Shown: positions 1 to 8,118 of the stretch, piece by piece | Numbering within the stretch: position 1 is the first letter of the stretch | Layout of the letters: each line of letters opens with the position of its first letter | From: an uncultured Chitinophagaceae bacterium | GTDB taxonomy: Bacteria > Bacteroidota > Bacteroidia > Chitinophagales > Chitinophagaceae | Direction of reading: 5' to 3' | Assembly: GCA_934502905.1 (NCBI GenBank) | Contig: CAKSVK010000039.1 | Span: forward strand, 1-23,392 | DNA: 23,392 nt | Program-made: the position numbers and the translations under genes | Notes under the pieces: model-generated | Told to the model about the DNA's origin: nothing | What the model saw: only the letters and a program-made list of their open reading frames with translations | The model's database searches: none

Positions 1-1539
1 GTAGTATTCATCTCCGAAACTGGCTATAGCATCCGTATGGTTGAGCTGGTATTCAATGGTTAGCTCCTGCTCCCGGCTGTTCAATTGCGATGTTTTTAGC
101 TCCCCGATATTGTATTTCTGTTTTCCTTCAGAAAGATAGGATTCAAGCGCGGCGGAAAGCTTATCTTTCTTCATGCTGTGCAGGCGCTGCAGCAGCCATT
201 CCCTGCTTTCTCCATTGAACCTGTGCTCCACCTTACCGGTGAGGGTGGTGCCGTTTATACGTACTATCTTTTTTTCGTAATCCGTATTTTGTACAGGCGC
301 ACGCAGGGGTACCTTTTCCAGAATGTATTTGTCGCCATCCTCTATCAATACCTGCCGGTTTTGAATGCGTTCGGCGTACTGATCGAACCCGATATAGGTT
401 TCGGTCGCATCGAGGAAATAGATCTTATCCTTGTACTTCAAGGCGCAGATCATGTGATTGTCTACGGACAGGGAGGGAGTGGAGTAGTCGTATGCTATCC
501 TGTTGGTGCCTATCCAGCATAACCTTGCATCAAAACCTGCAGCTTTCAGGAGCTCTTTCGTCAGGTTAGCCATTCCTTTGCAATCCCCGTATTTTTTATT
601 CAACACGTTTTGCGCTTTTTCAGGCATAAACCCTGCAAGTCCGTCTTCAAAAGCAATATACCGTATGTTGTCCTGTACGTAGTGGAATATGGCCTTGATT
701 TTTGCTGTATCGTTTCTGGCTCCTTTAATGATCTCTTCCGTTTTTTGCCTGATAACAGCGGGATCGTTGTCCACTTTCTGCACTAATTGATGATACCAGG
801 CATACTGGTCTGCCAGGGTATTAAAATAAGTGATCTTTCTGCCGGAGAGGTTGGCGTATTTGTTCATGATCAGCAAGTGAGGGTAGAGATAAGACGGACC
901 CGGGCTGCGAGGTTCGTTTTTCCGTGCCTCCGCCTGGTGTATCGTATAGGTATATATGTTGGTTGTCCCCTTTTTTTCAGCCTGTTTTGTAATGTTATAT
1001 CCCCCGAAATTCATTTCTTTTATTTCCACAACCATCCATTCAGGTACTACCAGGATGATGGTTTTATTTTCGGTGTAATAAGACTCGGTAAAATAGATAC
1101 TGGTGAAATAGCGCGGATCCTTTATGATTTTGCTGATCTCTATCTCACTTTCAGCGCCTTTTTTCTCCAGTGGAACATTAAAGTGACACACTTTAGCGTC
1201 GGAATAGAATATATTGTCAATGGAATAGTATTCGTGTACGGGCGTGAACTTTACTTTCTTACCACTTACTTTTAGGGTTATTTCTCCGATAGACGTCTGG
1301 TCATCATAAAATTCTACATGCCTGATATCGGTTCTAAAATTCTCACACTGGAAGAGGGTGTTCATTTGTCCCTTTATAAGAACCGGATTCTCTGCGCTCC
1401 CGGCGGTAAATTCATACCTTTCTGTTTTGCTGCTGATAATCACATTTTTATCGTCACTGACGGACGCATACGGAAGATCCCCGGCGGATAAAGGCGGCAC
1501 CAGAGAAAACAAGACAAGGGCAATAAGGATTCCTTTCAT
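1..1539 (-). CDS. Secreted DUF3857/transglutaminase-like protein, C-terminus cut by window edge
   Basis: Reading the minus strand from the ATG at 1539 gives 513 uninterrupted codons that run off the left edge, so the stop is not seen. A signal peptide is clear (MKGILIALVLFSLVPPLSAG), so the protein is exported to the periplasm or outer membrane. Residues of about 40-250 have the beta-rich character of DUF3857. A transglutaminase-like core follows with an intact Cys-His-Asp triad: C320 in KYGDCKGMANL, H362 in SVDNHMI and D377 in YFLDAT. In Bacteroidota this architecture is a common exported protein of unclear substrate; the core may act as a peptidase or only as a binding fold. It stands alone, divergent from rpmI. 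The fold call is firm, the function is not. Confidence 0.85.
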   Translation of the reverse strand, partial: MKGILIALVLFSLVPPLSAGDLPYASVSDDKNVIISSKTERYEFTAGSAENPVLIKGQMNTLFQCENFRTDIRHVEFYDDQTSIGEITLKVSGKKVKFTPVHEYYSIDNIFYSDAKVCHFNVPLEKKGAESEIEISKIIKDPRYFTSIYFTESYYTENKTIILVVPEWMVVEIKEMNFGGYNITKQAEKKGTTNIYTYTIHQAEARKNEPRSPGPSYLYPHLLIMNKYANLSGRKITYFNTLADQYAWYHQLVQKVDNDPAVIRQKTEEIIKGARNDTAKIKAIFHYVQDNIRYIAFEDGLAGFMPEKAQNVLNKKYGDCKGMANLTKELLKAAGFDARLCWIGTNRIAYDYSTPSLSVDNHMICALKYKDKIYFLDATETYIGFDQYAERIQNRQVLIEDGDKYILEKVPLRAPVQNTDYEKKIVRINGTTLTGKVEHRFNGESREWLLQRLHSMKKDKLSAALESYLSEGKQKYNIGELKTSQLNSREQELTIEYQLNHTDAIASFGDEYY

Positions 1540-1739
1540 GGGCTTAGGGTTGATGATCCTGATATTTAGACAATTAGATATTAAAAATAACAGGATTTGC
1601 AGTTCTGGTAAAAAATCATTTTAAAAACGTTTGTTCCGAAGGCGCTATTGTCTATCAATTGGTTATAATTGTGGTCTGACGATTTAGCTGCCCTTGGGTA
1701 TTTTTTATTATAAAGATGTGGTTTTGATCTTTTTCTTCT

Positions 1740-1747
1740 TATCTTTG
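1740..1747 (+). promoter_or_regulatory. -7 element (TATCTTTG) for rpmI-rplT
   Basis: TATCTTTG matches the Bacteroidota -7 consensus TAnnTTTG. The nearest upstream TTTG (1723-1726) is only 13 bases away, closer than usual for a -33 box, so only the -7 half is convincing. It would start transcription near 1753 and leave a leader of about 110 bases before rpmI. Confidence 0.45.
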
Positions 1748-1752
1748 CGCAC

Positions 1753-1863
1753 CTTTTTACAGGGTGTTTGATTCGTCAAACGCAATATTGCCCCAAAGGC
1801 TCCAAAAGTATCCTGTCTGTTCAGGGTCGCCCCAAGGGTATAACTAAAATAAGAATTATTACC
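1753..1863 (+). promoter_or_regulatory. Candidate structured 5' leader of rpmI-rplT
   Basis: The predicted leader opens with a perfect hairpin: GTTTGA (1766-1771), loop TTCG, TCAAAC (1776-1781). Further short complementary runs follow, including CCTG/CAGG around 1813-1827 and CCC-AA-GGG just after. Ribosomal protein L20 represses its own operon through a leader RNA in Firmicutes and Enterobacteria. Whether this leader works that way is inference; no known L20-leader class is recognised here. Confidence 0.35.
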
Positions 1864-2061
1864 ATGCCAAAGGTAAAAACCAATTCAAGTGCAAAGAAGA
1901 GGTTTAAGGTGACAGCTACAGGTAAGATCACACACCAGAAATCTTTCCGTCGTCACATACTGACAAAAAAATCCACAAAACGCAAACGTGCCATGAGAGT
2001 TGATGGTGTTGTGCACAAATCCAATATGGATTTTGTAAAGCGCCTGTTGCGTTTAAAGTAA
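1864..2061 (+). CDS. rpmI: 50S ribosomal protein L35
   Basis: This 65-residue, very basic protein starts [20 protein letters not shown] and contains [10 protein letters not shown], which identifies L35 of the large ribosomal subunit. The frame is open upstream to a TTG at 1768, but the family N-terminus MPK(V/M)KT fixes the start at the ATG at 1864; the extension lies in the leader. rplT follows after 50 bases, the usual order. The usual upstream partner infC is absent; the upstream neighbour is an unrelated gene on the other strand. Confidence 0.97.
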   Translation: MPKVKTNSSAKKRFKVTATGKITHQKSFRRHILTKKSTKRKRAMRVDGVVHKSNMDFVKRLLRLK

Positions 2062-2111
2062 TCATTTTTTAAAACAGTAGCGGGTCCTGCCCGTTTTAAA
2101 CCTAATTTAAT

Positions 2112-2456
2112 ATGCCTCGTTCAGTAAATGCAGTAGCTTCCAAAGCACGCAGAAAGAGAATTTTAAAAGCCGCTAAAGGCTTTTACGGCAAACGGAAAAA
2201 TGTATATACCGTTGCTAAAAACGTAGTAGAAAAAGGCCAGACATACGCGTATGTTGGCCGTAAATTGAAAAAGAGAGAATACCGCTCTTTGTGGATCGCC
2301 CGTATCAACGCGGCTGTTCGTGAAGAAGGACTGACCTATTCTGAGTTCATACACAAGCTGAACCAGAAGAATGTCGGCTTAGACAGAAAAGTGCTGGCTG
2401 ATCTGGCTATGAATGAGCCTGAGAGCTTCAGGAAATTGGTTGCATCAGTTAAGTAG
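2112..2456 (+). CDS. rplT: 50S ribosomal protein L20
   Basis: The 114-residue basic protein has the full L20 signature: [18 protein letters not shown] at the start, [32 protein letters not shown] in the middle, and a C-terminal globular part ending LVASVK. L20 is needed early in 50S assembly and binds 23S rRNA; in several bacteria it also represses its own operon. Length and motifs are normal. It lies 50 bases after rpmI and probably shares its transcript. No clear terminator separates it from the next gene, 67 bases downstream. Confidence 0.98.
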   Translation: MPRSVNAVASKARRKRILKAAKGFYGKRKNVYTVAKNVVEKGQTYAYVGRKLKKREYRSLWIARINAAVREEGLTYSEFIHKLNQKNVGLDRKVLADLAMNEPESFRKLVASVK

Positions 2457-2523
2457 AACCATCTGAGGTCGCAGCCGGTTTTTTATTGTAAGCCATTAAC
2501 GACCGATAACTTCCATTTACGAA

Positions 2524-3924
2524 ATGAACAATACTTATACCGACCTTGTTAAACAGACTTTCTATTTCCCCCAGGAAGGTTTTGATGTCCAGGACGGGTA
2601 CCTGCGTTTTAACGGGCTTGATCTGAAAGCGCTGATTGACAAATATGGTACGCCCATGAAGCTGACCTACCTGCCCAAAATAGGGATGCAGATCAATAAG
2701 GCAAAAGATATGTTCAGGAATGCTTTTAAAAAGCACAAATACGAAGGAAAATACTTTTACTGCTATTGCACCAAAAGTTCCCATTTTTCCTTCGTGGTGG
2801 AAGAAGCGCTGAAACATGAAATAAACCTGGAGACATCCTATGCCTACGACATAGAGATCATCAACAGGTTGTATGAAAAAAGAAAAATAACCAAGGATAT
2901 CCATATTATCTGCAATGGCTTTAAGCAGAAAAATTATACTTCCCGGATCGCACGCCTGCTGAATACCGGCTTTAAAAATGTTATCCCGGTGCTGGATAAT
3001 AAAGCGGAGCTGGATGCCTATCGCAAATCGGTGAAAGTGCCGTTCAAGCTGGGTATCCGTGTAGCAGCCGAAGAGGAGCCGAACTTCCCGTTCTATACCT
3101 CGCGCCTGGGAATCCGTTCCAAAGATATCCTGGAGTTTTATGTGGACAATATTGAAGGGAACGAAGAAAAATTCCAGTTAAAGATGTTGCACATCTTTCT
3201 GAATAAAGGTATCAAGGATGATATCTATTACTGGAGTGAGCTGAACAAGATCATTCACCTGTATTGCCAGCTAAAGAAGATATGCCCCGAACTGGATTCT
3301 ATCAATATCGGCGGTGGCTTTCCGATCAAGCATTCGCTGGGATTTGAGTACGACTACCAGTTCATGATCAACGAGATCGTGCGGAATATTAAAAGCGCCT
3401 GCAAAAAAGCTAAAGTGCCGATGCCGAATATCTATACCGAATTCGGAAGCTTTACCGTAGGGGAGAGCATGGCACATATATACAGTGTGGTAGCACAGAA
3501 AGTACAGAACGACCGGGAAACCTGGTATATGATAGACTCATCCTTTATTACCACGCTGCCGGATACCTGGGGTATCGGTGAACGCTTCCTGCTGCTGCCC
3601 ATTAATAAATGGGACCAGGAATATCAGCGTGTTGTGCTGGGGGGGATGACTTGCGACAGCCATGACTATTACGATTCGGAGGAACATATCAATGAAGTAT
3701 TCCTGCCCAAAATAACCAACGGGGATCCATTGGTGCTGGGTTTTTTCCATACCGGCGCTTACCAGGACCAGATCAGCGGGTATGGGGGCATTAAACATTG
3801 CCTGATACCTTCGCCCAAGCATGTAATAGTGGAATATGATAAAAACGGCAAGCTGGTGGACTGGCTGTATGCTAAAGAACAATCTGCCCAAAGCATGCTG
3901 AAGATACTGGGGTATATCAAATAA
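2524..3924 (+). CDS. PLP-dependent arginine decarboxylase, short Bacteroidota form
   Basis: The 466-residue protein is a fold-type III (alanine racemase-like) decarboxylase. Visible elements in order: the PLP lysine K84 in YCTKSSHF, the glycine-rich phosphate loop GGGFP at 263-267, E306 in TEFGSF, the catalytic cysteine C377 in CDSHD, and GAYQ at 411-414. It is much shorter than enterobacterial SpeA (about 650 residues) and resembles the roughly 465-residue proteins usually annotated as arginine decarboxylase in Bacteroidota, which would make agmatine for polyamine synthesis. The usual HxxGS-like motif is replaced by MLHIFLNKG near 221-229. Neither agmatinase nor deoxyhypusine synthase-like genes follow. 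Other substrates (ornithine, diaminopimelate, carboxynorspermidine) cannot be excluded by eye. Confidence 0.75.
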   Translation: MNNTYTDLVKQTFYFPQEGFDVQDGYLRFNGLDLKALIDKYGTPMKLTYLPKIGMQINKAKDMFRNAFKKHKYEGKYFYCYCTKSSHFSFVVEEALKHEINLETSYAYDIEIINRLYEKRKITKDIHIICNGFKQKNYTSRIARLLNTGFKNVIPVLDNKAELDAYRKSVKVPFKLGIRVAAEEEPNFPFYTSRLGIRSKDILEFYVDNIEGNEEKFQLKMLHIFLNKGIKDDIYYWSELNKIIHLYCQLKKICPELDSINIGGGFPIKHSLGFEYDYQFMINEIVRNIKSACKKAKVPMPNIYTEFGSFTVGESMAHIYSVVAQKVQNDRETWYMIDSSFITTLPDTWGIGERFLLLPINKWDQEYQRVVLGGMTCDSHDYYDSEEHINEVFLPKITNGDPLVLGFFHTGAYQDQISGYGGIKHCLIPSPKHVIVEYDKNGKLVDWLYAKEQSAQSMLKILGYIK

Positions 3925-4077
3925 TTTTTCAGGTTTCAACCGGAAGATTGCGTAAATGGCGCTGTTTTATCCGCCGCTCAGTACACTGTCTGATTTTATG
4001 CATGCTTTCGCTTACAGCTTTTATAGAATATAAAGCGTAATAAACTGAGCCGGAAAACGTTGTAATGTTTCTATCCC

Positions 4078-4085
4078 TACCTTTG
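4078..4085 (+). promoter_or_regulatory. -7 element (TACCTTTG) for the DedA gene
   Basis: TACCTTTG matches TAnnTTTG and lies 28 bases before the ATG at 4114. A TTG at 4060-4062 is 15 bases upstream, slightly short for a -33 box. The 3925-4113 gap otherwise holds only weak inverted repeats. Confidence 0.45.
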
Positions 4086-4113
4086 CGGGGCAAAGAATTA
4101 AACTTATGCGGTT

Positions 4114-4782
4114 ATGATGGAGTTGTTTGATTTTATAATGCACATAGACGATCATTTGAGGGTTATCCTGGCCGATTACGGGAATTGGATCTACCTGATT
4201 TTATTTGCCATTATTTTCGTGGAGACAGGTGTTGTAATCATGCCTTTTTTGCCGGGTGATTCTTTGCTGTTTGCCGCAGGCATGCTGGCGGCGCAATACC
4301 CGGAGTCCCTGAATGTATGGATGGTGATCGTTTTGTTGCTCATCGCAGCTATTTCCGGGGATGCCGTGAACTATTCCATCGGCCGGTATTTTGGAATGAA
4401 GGTGCTGAGGATAAAAATATTCGGAAAGAACTTTGTAAAGCAGGAGCATATCGACAAGACACAGGCGTTCTATGATAAGTATGGCCCCACTACTATTATC
4501 ATTGCCCGTTTTGTGCCTATTGTAAGAACATTGGCGCCTTTTGTGGGAGGAGTGGGTAAAATGAGATACCCGACTTTTCTGACCTATAACGTGATAGGCG
4601 GCTTCTTATGGGTAGTAGGATTAACGCTTGCCGGTTATTATCTCGGCAGGATCCCGGTTATCAGGGATAATTTCAGCAAGGTTGTTTTGTTGATCATATT
4701 TTTGTCTGTGTTACCGATCATATATTCCATGCTTAAGGGATGGTATACCGGAAGGAGGGACAAAAAGCAGCCTGTGCAATAA
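4114..4782 (+). CDS. DedA-family (SNARE-associated/VTT) membrane protein
   Basis: The 222-residue inner-membrane protein has the DedA pattern: an N-terminal hydrophobic segment with FVETGVVIMPFLPGDSLLF (residues ~35-53), ISGDAVNYSIGRYFG (~79-93), and the conserved amphipathic motif around ARFVPIVRTLAPFVGG (~131-146). Three to four further hydrophobic stretches end in a basic tail. DedA proteins act in phospholipid translocation and envelope homeostasis; some recycle undecaprenyl phosphate, but which lipid this one handles is unknown. The start could be the ATG at 4114 or 4117. It converges on the minus-strand gene ending at 4811, 28 bases away. Confidence 0.9.
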   Translation: MMELFDFIMHIDDHLRVILADYGNWIYLILFAIIFVETGVVIMPFLPGDSLLFAAGMLAAQYPESLNVWMVIVLLLIAAISGDAVNYSIGRYFGMKVLRIKIFGKNFVKQEHIDKTQAFYDKYGPTTIIIARFVPIVRTLAPFVGGVGKMRYPTFLTYNVIGGFLWVVGLTLAGYYLGRIPVIRDNFSKVVLLIIFLSVLPIIYSMLKGWYTGRRDKKQPVQ

Positions 4783-4810
4783 TAACATTATCCTGCAAGT
4801 AGTTCGTTTC

Positions 4811-5230
4811 TTATATTATCTTGTTAGGGCTGCACTCATTTGCAACCCTGTATTCAAGGTTTACAAGCATTATTACGATCGTTACTTCAAGTACAACATA
4901 CAGCCAGCCGAAATATGTTAAGGCTTTGTGATGATATATGGCAAGGCTGACTGACAAAAAGCTGTAGAGCAGGTTCATAAGGGCGATCCCTTTCAGGGAT
5001 CTTTCAACCCTTTGGCGCTTTTTTACAAAAAAATAAAAATCATATACGGCGAATATACATGGCAGGAGGGCAAGAAAATATAATGTCCGTCGGGGGATCC
5101 CGAAAAAGCTCTCAAATTCAACCAAAACGATTCCTAACAAAACAGCGGATAGTAAAGCGCCGGTCCCGTCTGTCAGGAACAGTTTCTTCGGCTTTTTTGC
5201 ATAATATTTTATTAGCTGGTCAATTATCAT
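4811..5230 (-). CDS. Small multi-pass membrane protein, unknown
   Basis: The 139-residue protein has about four hydrophobic segments (residues ~24-40, 50-69, 82-99 and 106-124) and a basic KKRQRVERS loop between the second and third. I do not recognise a family. Its ATG lies inside the end of the preceding gene (11-base overlap, 5220-5230), which suggests translational coupling and a shared job. It is the last gene of the probable operon starting at radC. Confidence 0.7.
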   Translation of the reverse strand: MIIDQLIKYYAKKPKKLFLTDGTGALLSAVLLGIVLVEFESFFGIPRRTLYFLALLPCIFAVYDFYFFVKKRQRVERSLKGIALMNLLYSFLSVSLAIYHHKALTYFGWLYVVLEVTIVIMLVNLEYRVANECSPNKII

Positions 5231-5402
5231 TTTTACTATCCTTCCTGTTTTTTAACACAAGTACGCTTCCTGTTAACGCCACTCCGATAAAAATGCCCAA
5301 AAAGGAATTCAAAACATTGTTCTGATTAAAATAAGAAAACAGCCCGGCAAGAATACTTAAAACCCCTATAATGATTATTACTGTTTTAAGTGACTGATTC
5401 AT
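5220..5402 (-). CDS. 60-residue two-segment membrane protein, unknown
   Basis: The predicted protein (MNQSLKTVIIIIG...) has two hydrophobic segments (residues ~7-24 and 32-50) and a short charged tail KNRKDSKNDN. It is small but credible: clean hydrophobic pattern, basic end predicted inside, ATG start, 30-base gap from the esterase upstream, and an 11-base overlap with the next membrane gene. No family recognised. Confidence 0.65.
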   Translation of the reverse strand: MNQSLKTVIIIIGVLSILAGLFSYFNQNNVLNSFLGIFIGVALTGSVLVLKNRKDSKNDN

Positions 5403-5432
5403 GCTGAAGTTATTGTTTACTTGGTGCTGCTT

Positions 5433-6377
5433 CTATTTTTTCAGCCAGCCATTTGTTTCCATCCACGCTTTACAGCGTAAGATCCATTGATCCTTGGTTG
5501 TACGGTTATTGAGCCCAAACCCATGCCCGCCTTTTTGATAGAGATGCATTTCGGCAGGTACTTTATTTTTAACCAGGGCCTGGTAGTATACAATGCTGTT
5601 ATCGGGTTTTACACCGGTATCGTCTGAAGCATGCACCAGGAAGGCGGGTGGCGTTTTGTCTGTAACGTTCAGCTCGCTGGAATATTCATTTATGCGGGGT
5701 GCACCGGGCTTTTCACCCAAAAGATTTTTGAAGGAACCTTCATGTTTAATGAAGTAGTTGGAGCTGATGACCGGGTATACCAGTATCTGAAAATCCGGAC
5801 GTATGCTTATTTTACCATTATTGATCAGCGAGGGTTCATACCGGGTAGCAGCGGTGGAAGCAAGGTGGCCGCCTGCCGAGAAGCCCATGATACCTATCCT
5901 GTTGGTTTTTATTCCCCATTTCGCCGCATTTTTTCTTACTGTATAGATAGCCTGTTGCGCATCCTGTAAGGGTGCAATAAACGGCGAGTTTTGCCTTTTG
6001 CTGTCAGGAATGCGGTATTTCAGTACAAATGCTGCGATCCCCCATTCATTCAGTTTCCTGGCAACATCATATCCCTCGTGTCCTGCAGCCAGGATCGAAT
6101 ATCCTCCGCCGGGACAAATGATCACGGCCGTTCCGATGGCTTTTTGCGGTGGCGGCAAAAAAACAGCCAGGGTAGGGATGCTTACATTACTGATCCGTAA
6201 AATGCCATCCGTGGTTTCCGATTTTTCTTCATTTTCGCCTTCTATATTACCCGGCACATCATTCTTGGGATATAAAGGCTGTTCGTTGATCTTTTTTTGT
6301 GCGAAAACGGAAAGACTGGTCATAACGGCAAGAACAAAGAGATAAATATTTTTGGCTTTGAAATTTGTATACTTCAT
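5433..6377 (-). CDS. Secreted alpha/beta-hydrolase esterase (acetyl-esterase/BD-FAE type)
   Basis: Translated from the ATG at 6377 (314 residues), the protein begins with a good signal peptide (MKYTNFKAKNIYLFVLAVMT, cleavage likely after SVFA). An earlier in-frame ATG at 6395 would add six residues and spoil the signal. The hydrolase core shows the oxyanion motif PGGGYS at about 89-94, nucleophile elbow GFSAGG with S167, acid region HASDD with D252 or D253, and the catalytic histidine H285 in GGHGFG. These belong to esterases that deacetylate polysaccharides or sugar esters; the substrate is inference. It starts 24 bases after the radC stop and is probably cotranscribed. Confidence 0.85.
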   Translation of the reverse strand: MKYTNFKAKNIYLFVLAVMTSLSVFAQKKINEQPLYPKNDVPGNIEGENEEKSETTDGILRISNVSIPTLAVFLPPPQKAIGTAVIICPGGGYSILAAGHEGYDVARKLNEWGIAAFVLKYRIPDSKRQNSPFIAPLQDAQQAIYTVRKNAAKWGIKTNRIGIMGFSAGGHLASTAATRYEPSLINNGKISIRPDFQILVYPVISSNYFIKHEGSFKNLLGEKPGAPRINEYSSELNVTDKTPPAFLVHASDDTGVKPDNSIVYYQALVKNKVPAEMHLYQKGGHGFGLNNRTTKDQWILRCKAWMETNGWLKK

Positions 6378-6401
6378 GGAGTAAAGATAAACCATCGGGC
6401 G

Positions 6402-7094
6402 CTATATCAATCCTTCATCTGCAAAACTAAAGTAGCCGTCGGAACTGACGATGATATGGTCGATGACGGTAATGTCAAAATACATGGCGGCTTCTTTTAT
6501 CTTGAAGGTAATATTCTCATCGGCCCTGCTGGGCTTCAGGCTTCCGGATGGATGGTTGTGACACAAAATAATACTCACGGCATCTTCCAGCAATGCCTTT
6601 TTTAATATGATCCTCGGATCGGCGACGGTGCCGGTGATACCTCCCTTGCTTATAATTTCGGTGTGTTTGATCTTATTGGACCTGTTCAAAAATAAAACAA
6701 CAAATACCTCCTGTACCTGGTCTTTGAGCAGCGCCTGCAGGTACCGGGCAACTGCTGTGCTATCGGTAACAATGTGTTCTGCCAGGTCGATGCCTGCCTG
6801 TCTTCTCCGGCCGAGCTCCAGCGCAGCCGCCAGTGTGATGGCTTTGGCCTCGCCGATGCCGCAGATCTTCATCAGGTCTTTAATGGTCAGCCTGCCGAGT
6901 TGATTTAAGTTATTTTTACCCAATTGCAGCACTTCTTTCGCCAGGTCAAGCGCAGACTTGCTGCGGGTGCCGTTGCGCAGCAGAATGGCGATCAATTCGG
7001 AGTGGCTGAGCGTTTCAGGACCTTTGTTCCGAAGCTTTTCCCTGGGGCGGTCATCCAAAGCCCATTGCTTTATGGTAGTTTTCTCTGTTAGCAT
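6402..7094 (-). CDS. radC: RadC-family JAB-domain protein
   Basis: The 230-residue protein has both RadC parts at normal length. The N-terminal part carries a helix-hairpin-helix at ~75-97 (ICGIGEAKAITLAAALELGR). The C-terminal JAB/MPN domain has the metal-site residues H179 and H181 in CHNHPSG and D192 in SRAD, plus an upstream TEI glutamate near 146. The biochemical role of RadC is unresolved: the old link to DNA repair came from a mutation later assigned to another gene, and the JAB fold suggests a metalloprotease or nuclease-like activity. A possible promoter upstream on the minus strand has TTTG 21 bases before a TATCTTAC. It is the first gene of a minus-strand run of four. Confidence 0.95.
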   Translation of the reverse strand: MLTEKTTIKQWALDDRPREKLRNKGPETLSHSELIAILLRNGTRSKSALDLAKEVLQLGKNNLNQLGRLTIKDLMKICGIGEAKAITLAAALELGRRRQAGIDLAEHIVTDSTAVARYLQALLKDQVQEVFVVLFLNRSNKIKHTEIISKGGITGTVADPRIILKKALLEDAVSIILCHNHPSGSLKPSRADENITFKIKEAAMYFDITVIDHIIVSSDGYFSFADEGLI

Positions 7095-7168
7095 AATTTT
7101 CTAAATGATAAGGCGTTTATGGTAATGTAAGATATTGAATTTTAATTAAACATTTCAAATCCGTTCTT

Positions 7169-7378
7169 ATGAAACTGACTAAGCGCCAGATTATAATGGG
7201 TTCTATTAAACCGCTGTTGTTTTGTGTGGGTATGTACCTGACGGTGTTGTTTGCATCTGTTTTTATTTGTTCTTCAGTTTATAAGGCGGTAAAAGGCGAT
7301 AGGCATAAAACGGCTGTTCAGGAAAAAGCGCCTGCCGCTGTGGCCTCTGCTTCGCAGCATCTTTCCCTGGAGAATTAA
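7169..7378 (+). CDS. Small single-pass membrane protein, unknown
   Basis: A 69-residue protein with a basic N-terminus (MKLTKRQ), one long hydrophobic segment (residues ~12-37) and a charged, alanine-rich tail. It starts 74 bases from the divergent radC start. No family recognised; it is called a gene from its ATG start, typical membrane-protein layout and placement. Confidence 0.55.
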   Translation: MKLTKRQIIMGSIKPLLFCVGMYLTVLFASVFICSSVYKAVKGDRHKTAVQEKAPAAVASASQHLSLEN

Positions 7379-7562
7379 TCCGGGTTTATACTTTTGTTTT
7401 TAAAGGGATAAAGTTACTTTTAGTATAATATTGGTATTGTATCGGCCATGCGGCTCTTGATATACTGAAATACTAAAACTCCGGCTTTGCCGTTATTTTA
7501 GAGCTCCCGGTATGAAGGTGTGAGACAGATCGTTTCATTTATTGCAAATAAAATATAATACA

Positions 7563-7724
7563 ATGAAAAAAATGATTTTATATGCAGCAGTTAGCCTTCT
7601 GATGTTGTCGTATATAAGTGCCTGTTCACCAAAAGCCGGGTGCCCATCCAACGGGAAAAATGTTGGGGCGGAAAAACTGATCAACGGAGAAAAGGCACCT
7701 AAGGCAAAGAAATTCAAGAATTAG
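7563..7724 (+). CDS. 53-residue predicted lipoprotein
   Basis: The ATG at 7563 gives MKKMILYAAVSLLMLSYISAC, a lipoprotein signal peptide with the modified cysteine predicted at residue 21. The mature part is only about 33 residues, lysine-rich, and contains CPSNGKNVGAEKL. An upstream TTG at 7542 would add seven residues and weaken the signal, so it is rejected. From memory, very short lipoproteins with a CPxNGKNxGAEKL-like motif recur in Bacteroidota; function unknown. The next gene starts 22 bases later. Confidence 0.6.
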   Translation: MKKMILYAAVSLLMLSYISACSPKAGCPSNGKNVGAEKLINGEKAPKAKKFKN

Positions 7725-7746
7725 GTACTCATCTAAAACCGGTGTT

Positions 7747-8055
7747 ATGAATCTTACCCTTCGCAACGAATATGGAAACATGGAAGCTGTGATTGATGAA
7801 AACTGTGGGTTCAATACGTTTTATGATGTTGCAGGCTTACTAAGCGAAAAGCTGCATGTAAATTTCATCAATAAAATAGATGATTTCGACTCATCTTACT
7901 GGGATTTCCACTTCCGGGGTCAAAAGCTCACACTACATTATAATACCCGGAGCGGCGTCTCTATCCAACCTGTCCGATCGAAAGATACCGCTGTTAAAAA
8001 CAACGATGCTATGAAGGAGCTGGTACGTGTGCTCGGTGATCTGAGTTTGCAGTAA
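7747..8055 (+). CDS. 102-residue hypothetical protein
   Basis: A soluble-looking protein without signal peptide: an N-terminal strand-rich part, then IDDFDSSYWDFHFRGQKLTLHY and an acidic C-terminal helix (MKELVRVLGDL). The W-x-F-x-F-x-G-x-x-L-x-L-H-Y core recalls small uncharacterised families such as DUF3630, but this is a weak resemblance from memory. It lies 22 bases after the lipoprotein gene and may share its transcript. Confidence 0.6.
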   Translation: MNLTLRNEYGNMEAVIDENCGFNTFYDVAGLLSEKLHVNFINKIDDFDSSYWDFHFRGQKLTLHYNTRSGVSIQPVRSKDTAVKNNDAMKELVRVLGDLSLQ

Positions 8056-8118
8056 CTATACCCGGATTATTAGTTATGAATACAGATTTCCGGGTTAACA
8101 GATGAATAAAAAAATGTA

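Noticed and set aside
1768..1863. In-frame 32-codon extension of rpmI from a TTG
   Set aside because: L35 has a well-conserved N-terminus beginning MPK; the extension coincides with the predicted RNA leader and its hairpin.
3975..4049. GCTCAGT and ACTGAGC inverted pair in the gap before the DedA gene
   Set aside because: Only seven bases with a loop of about 60; could be chance, and no T-run follows.
6382..6389. TATCTTTA just upstream of the esterase start on the minus strand
   Set aside because: It misses the final G of the consensus and ends four bases from the ATG; cotranscription with radC explains expression better.
7389..7396. TACTTTTG matching the -7 consensus after the 69-residue membrane protein gene
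   Set aside because: No -33 box and about 170 bases from the next start; this motif is short enough to occur by chance.
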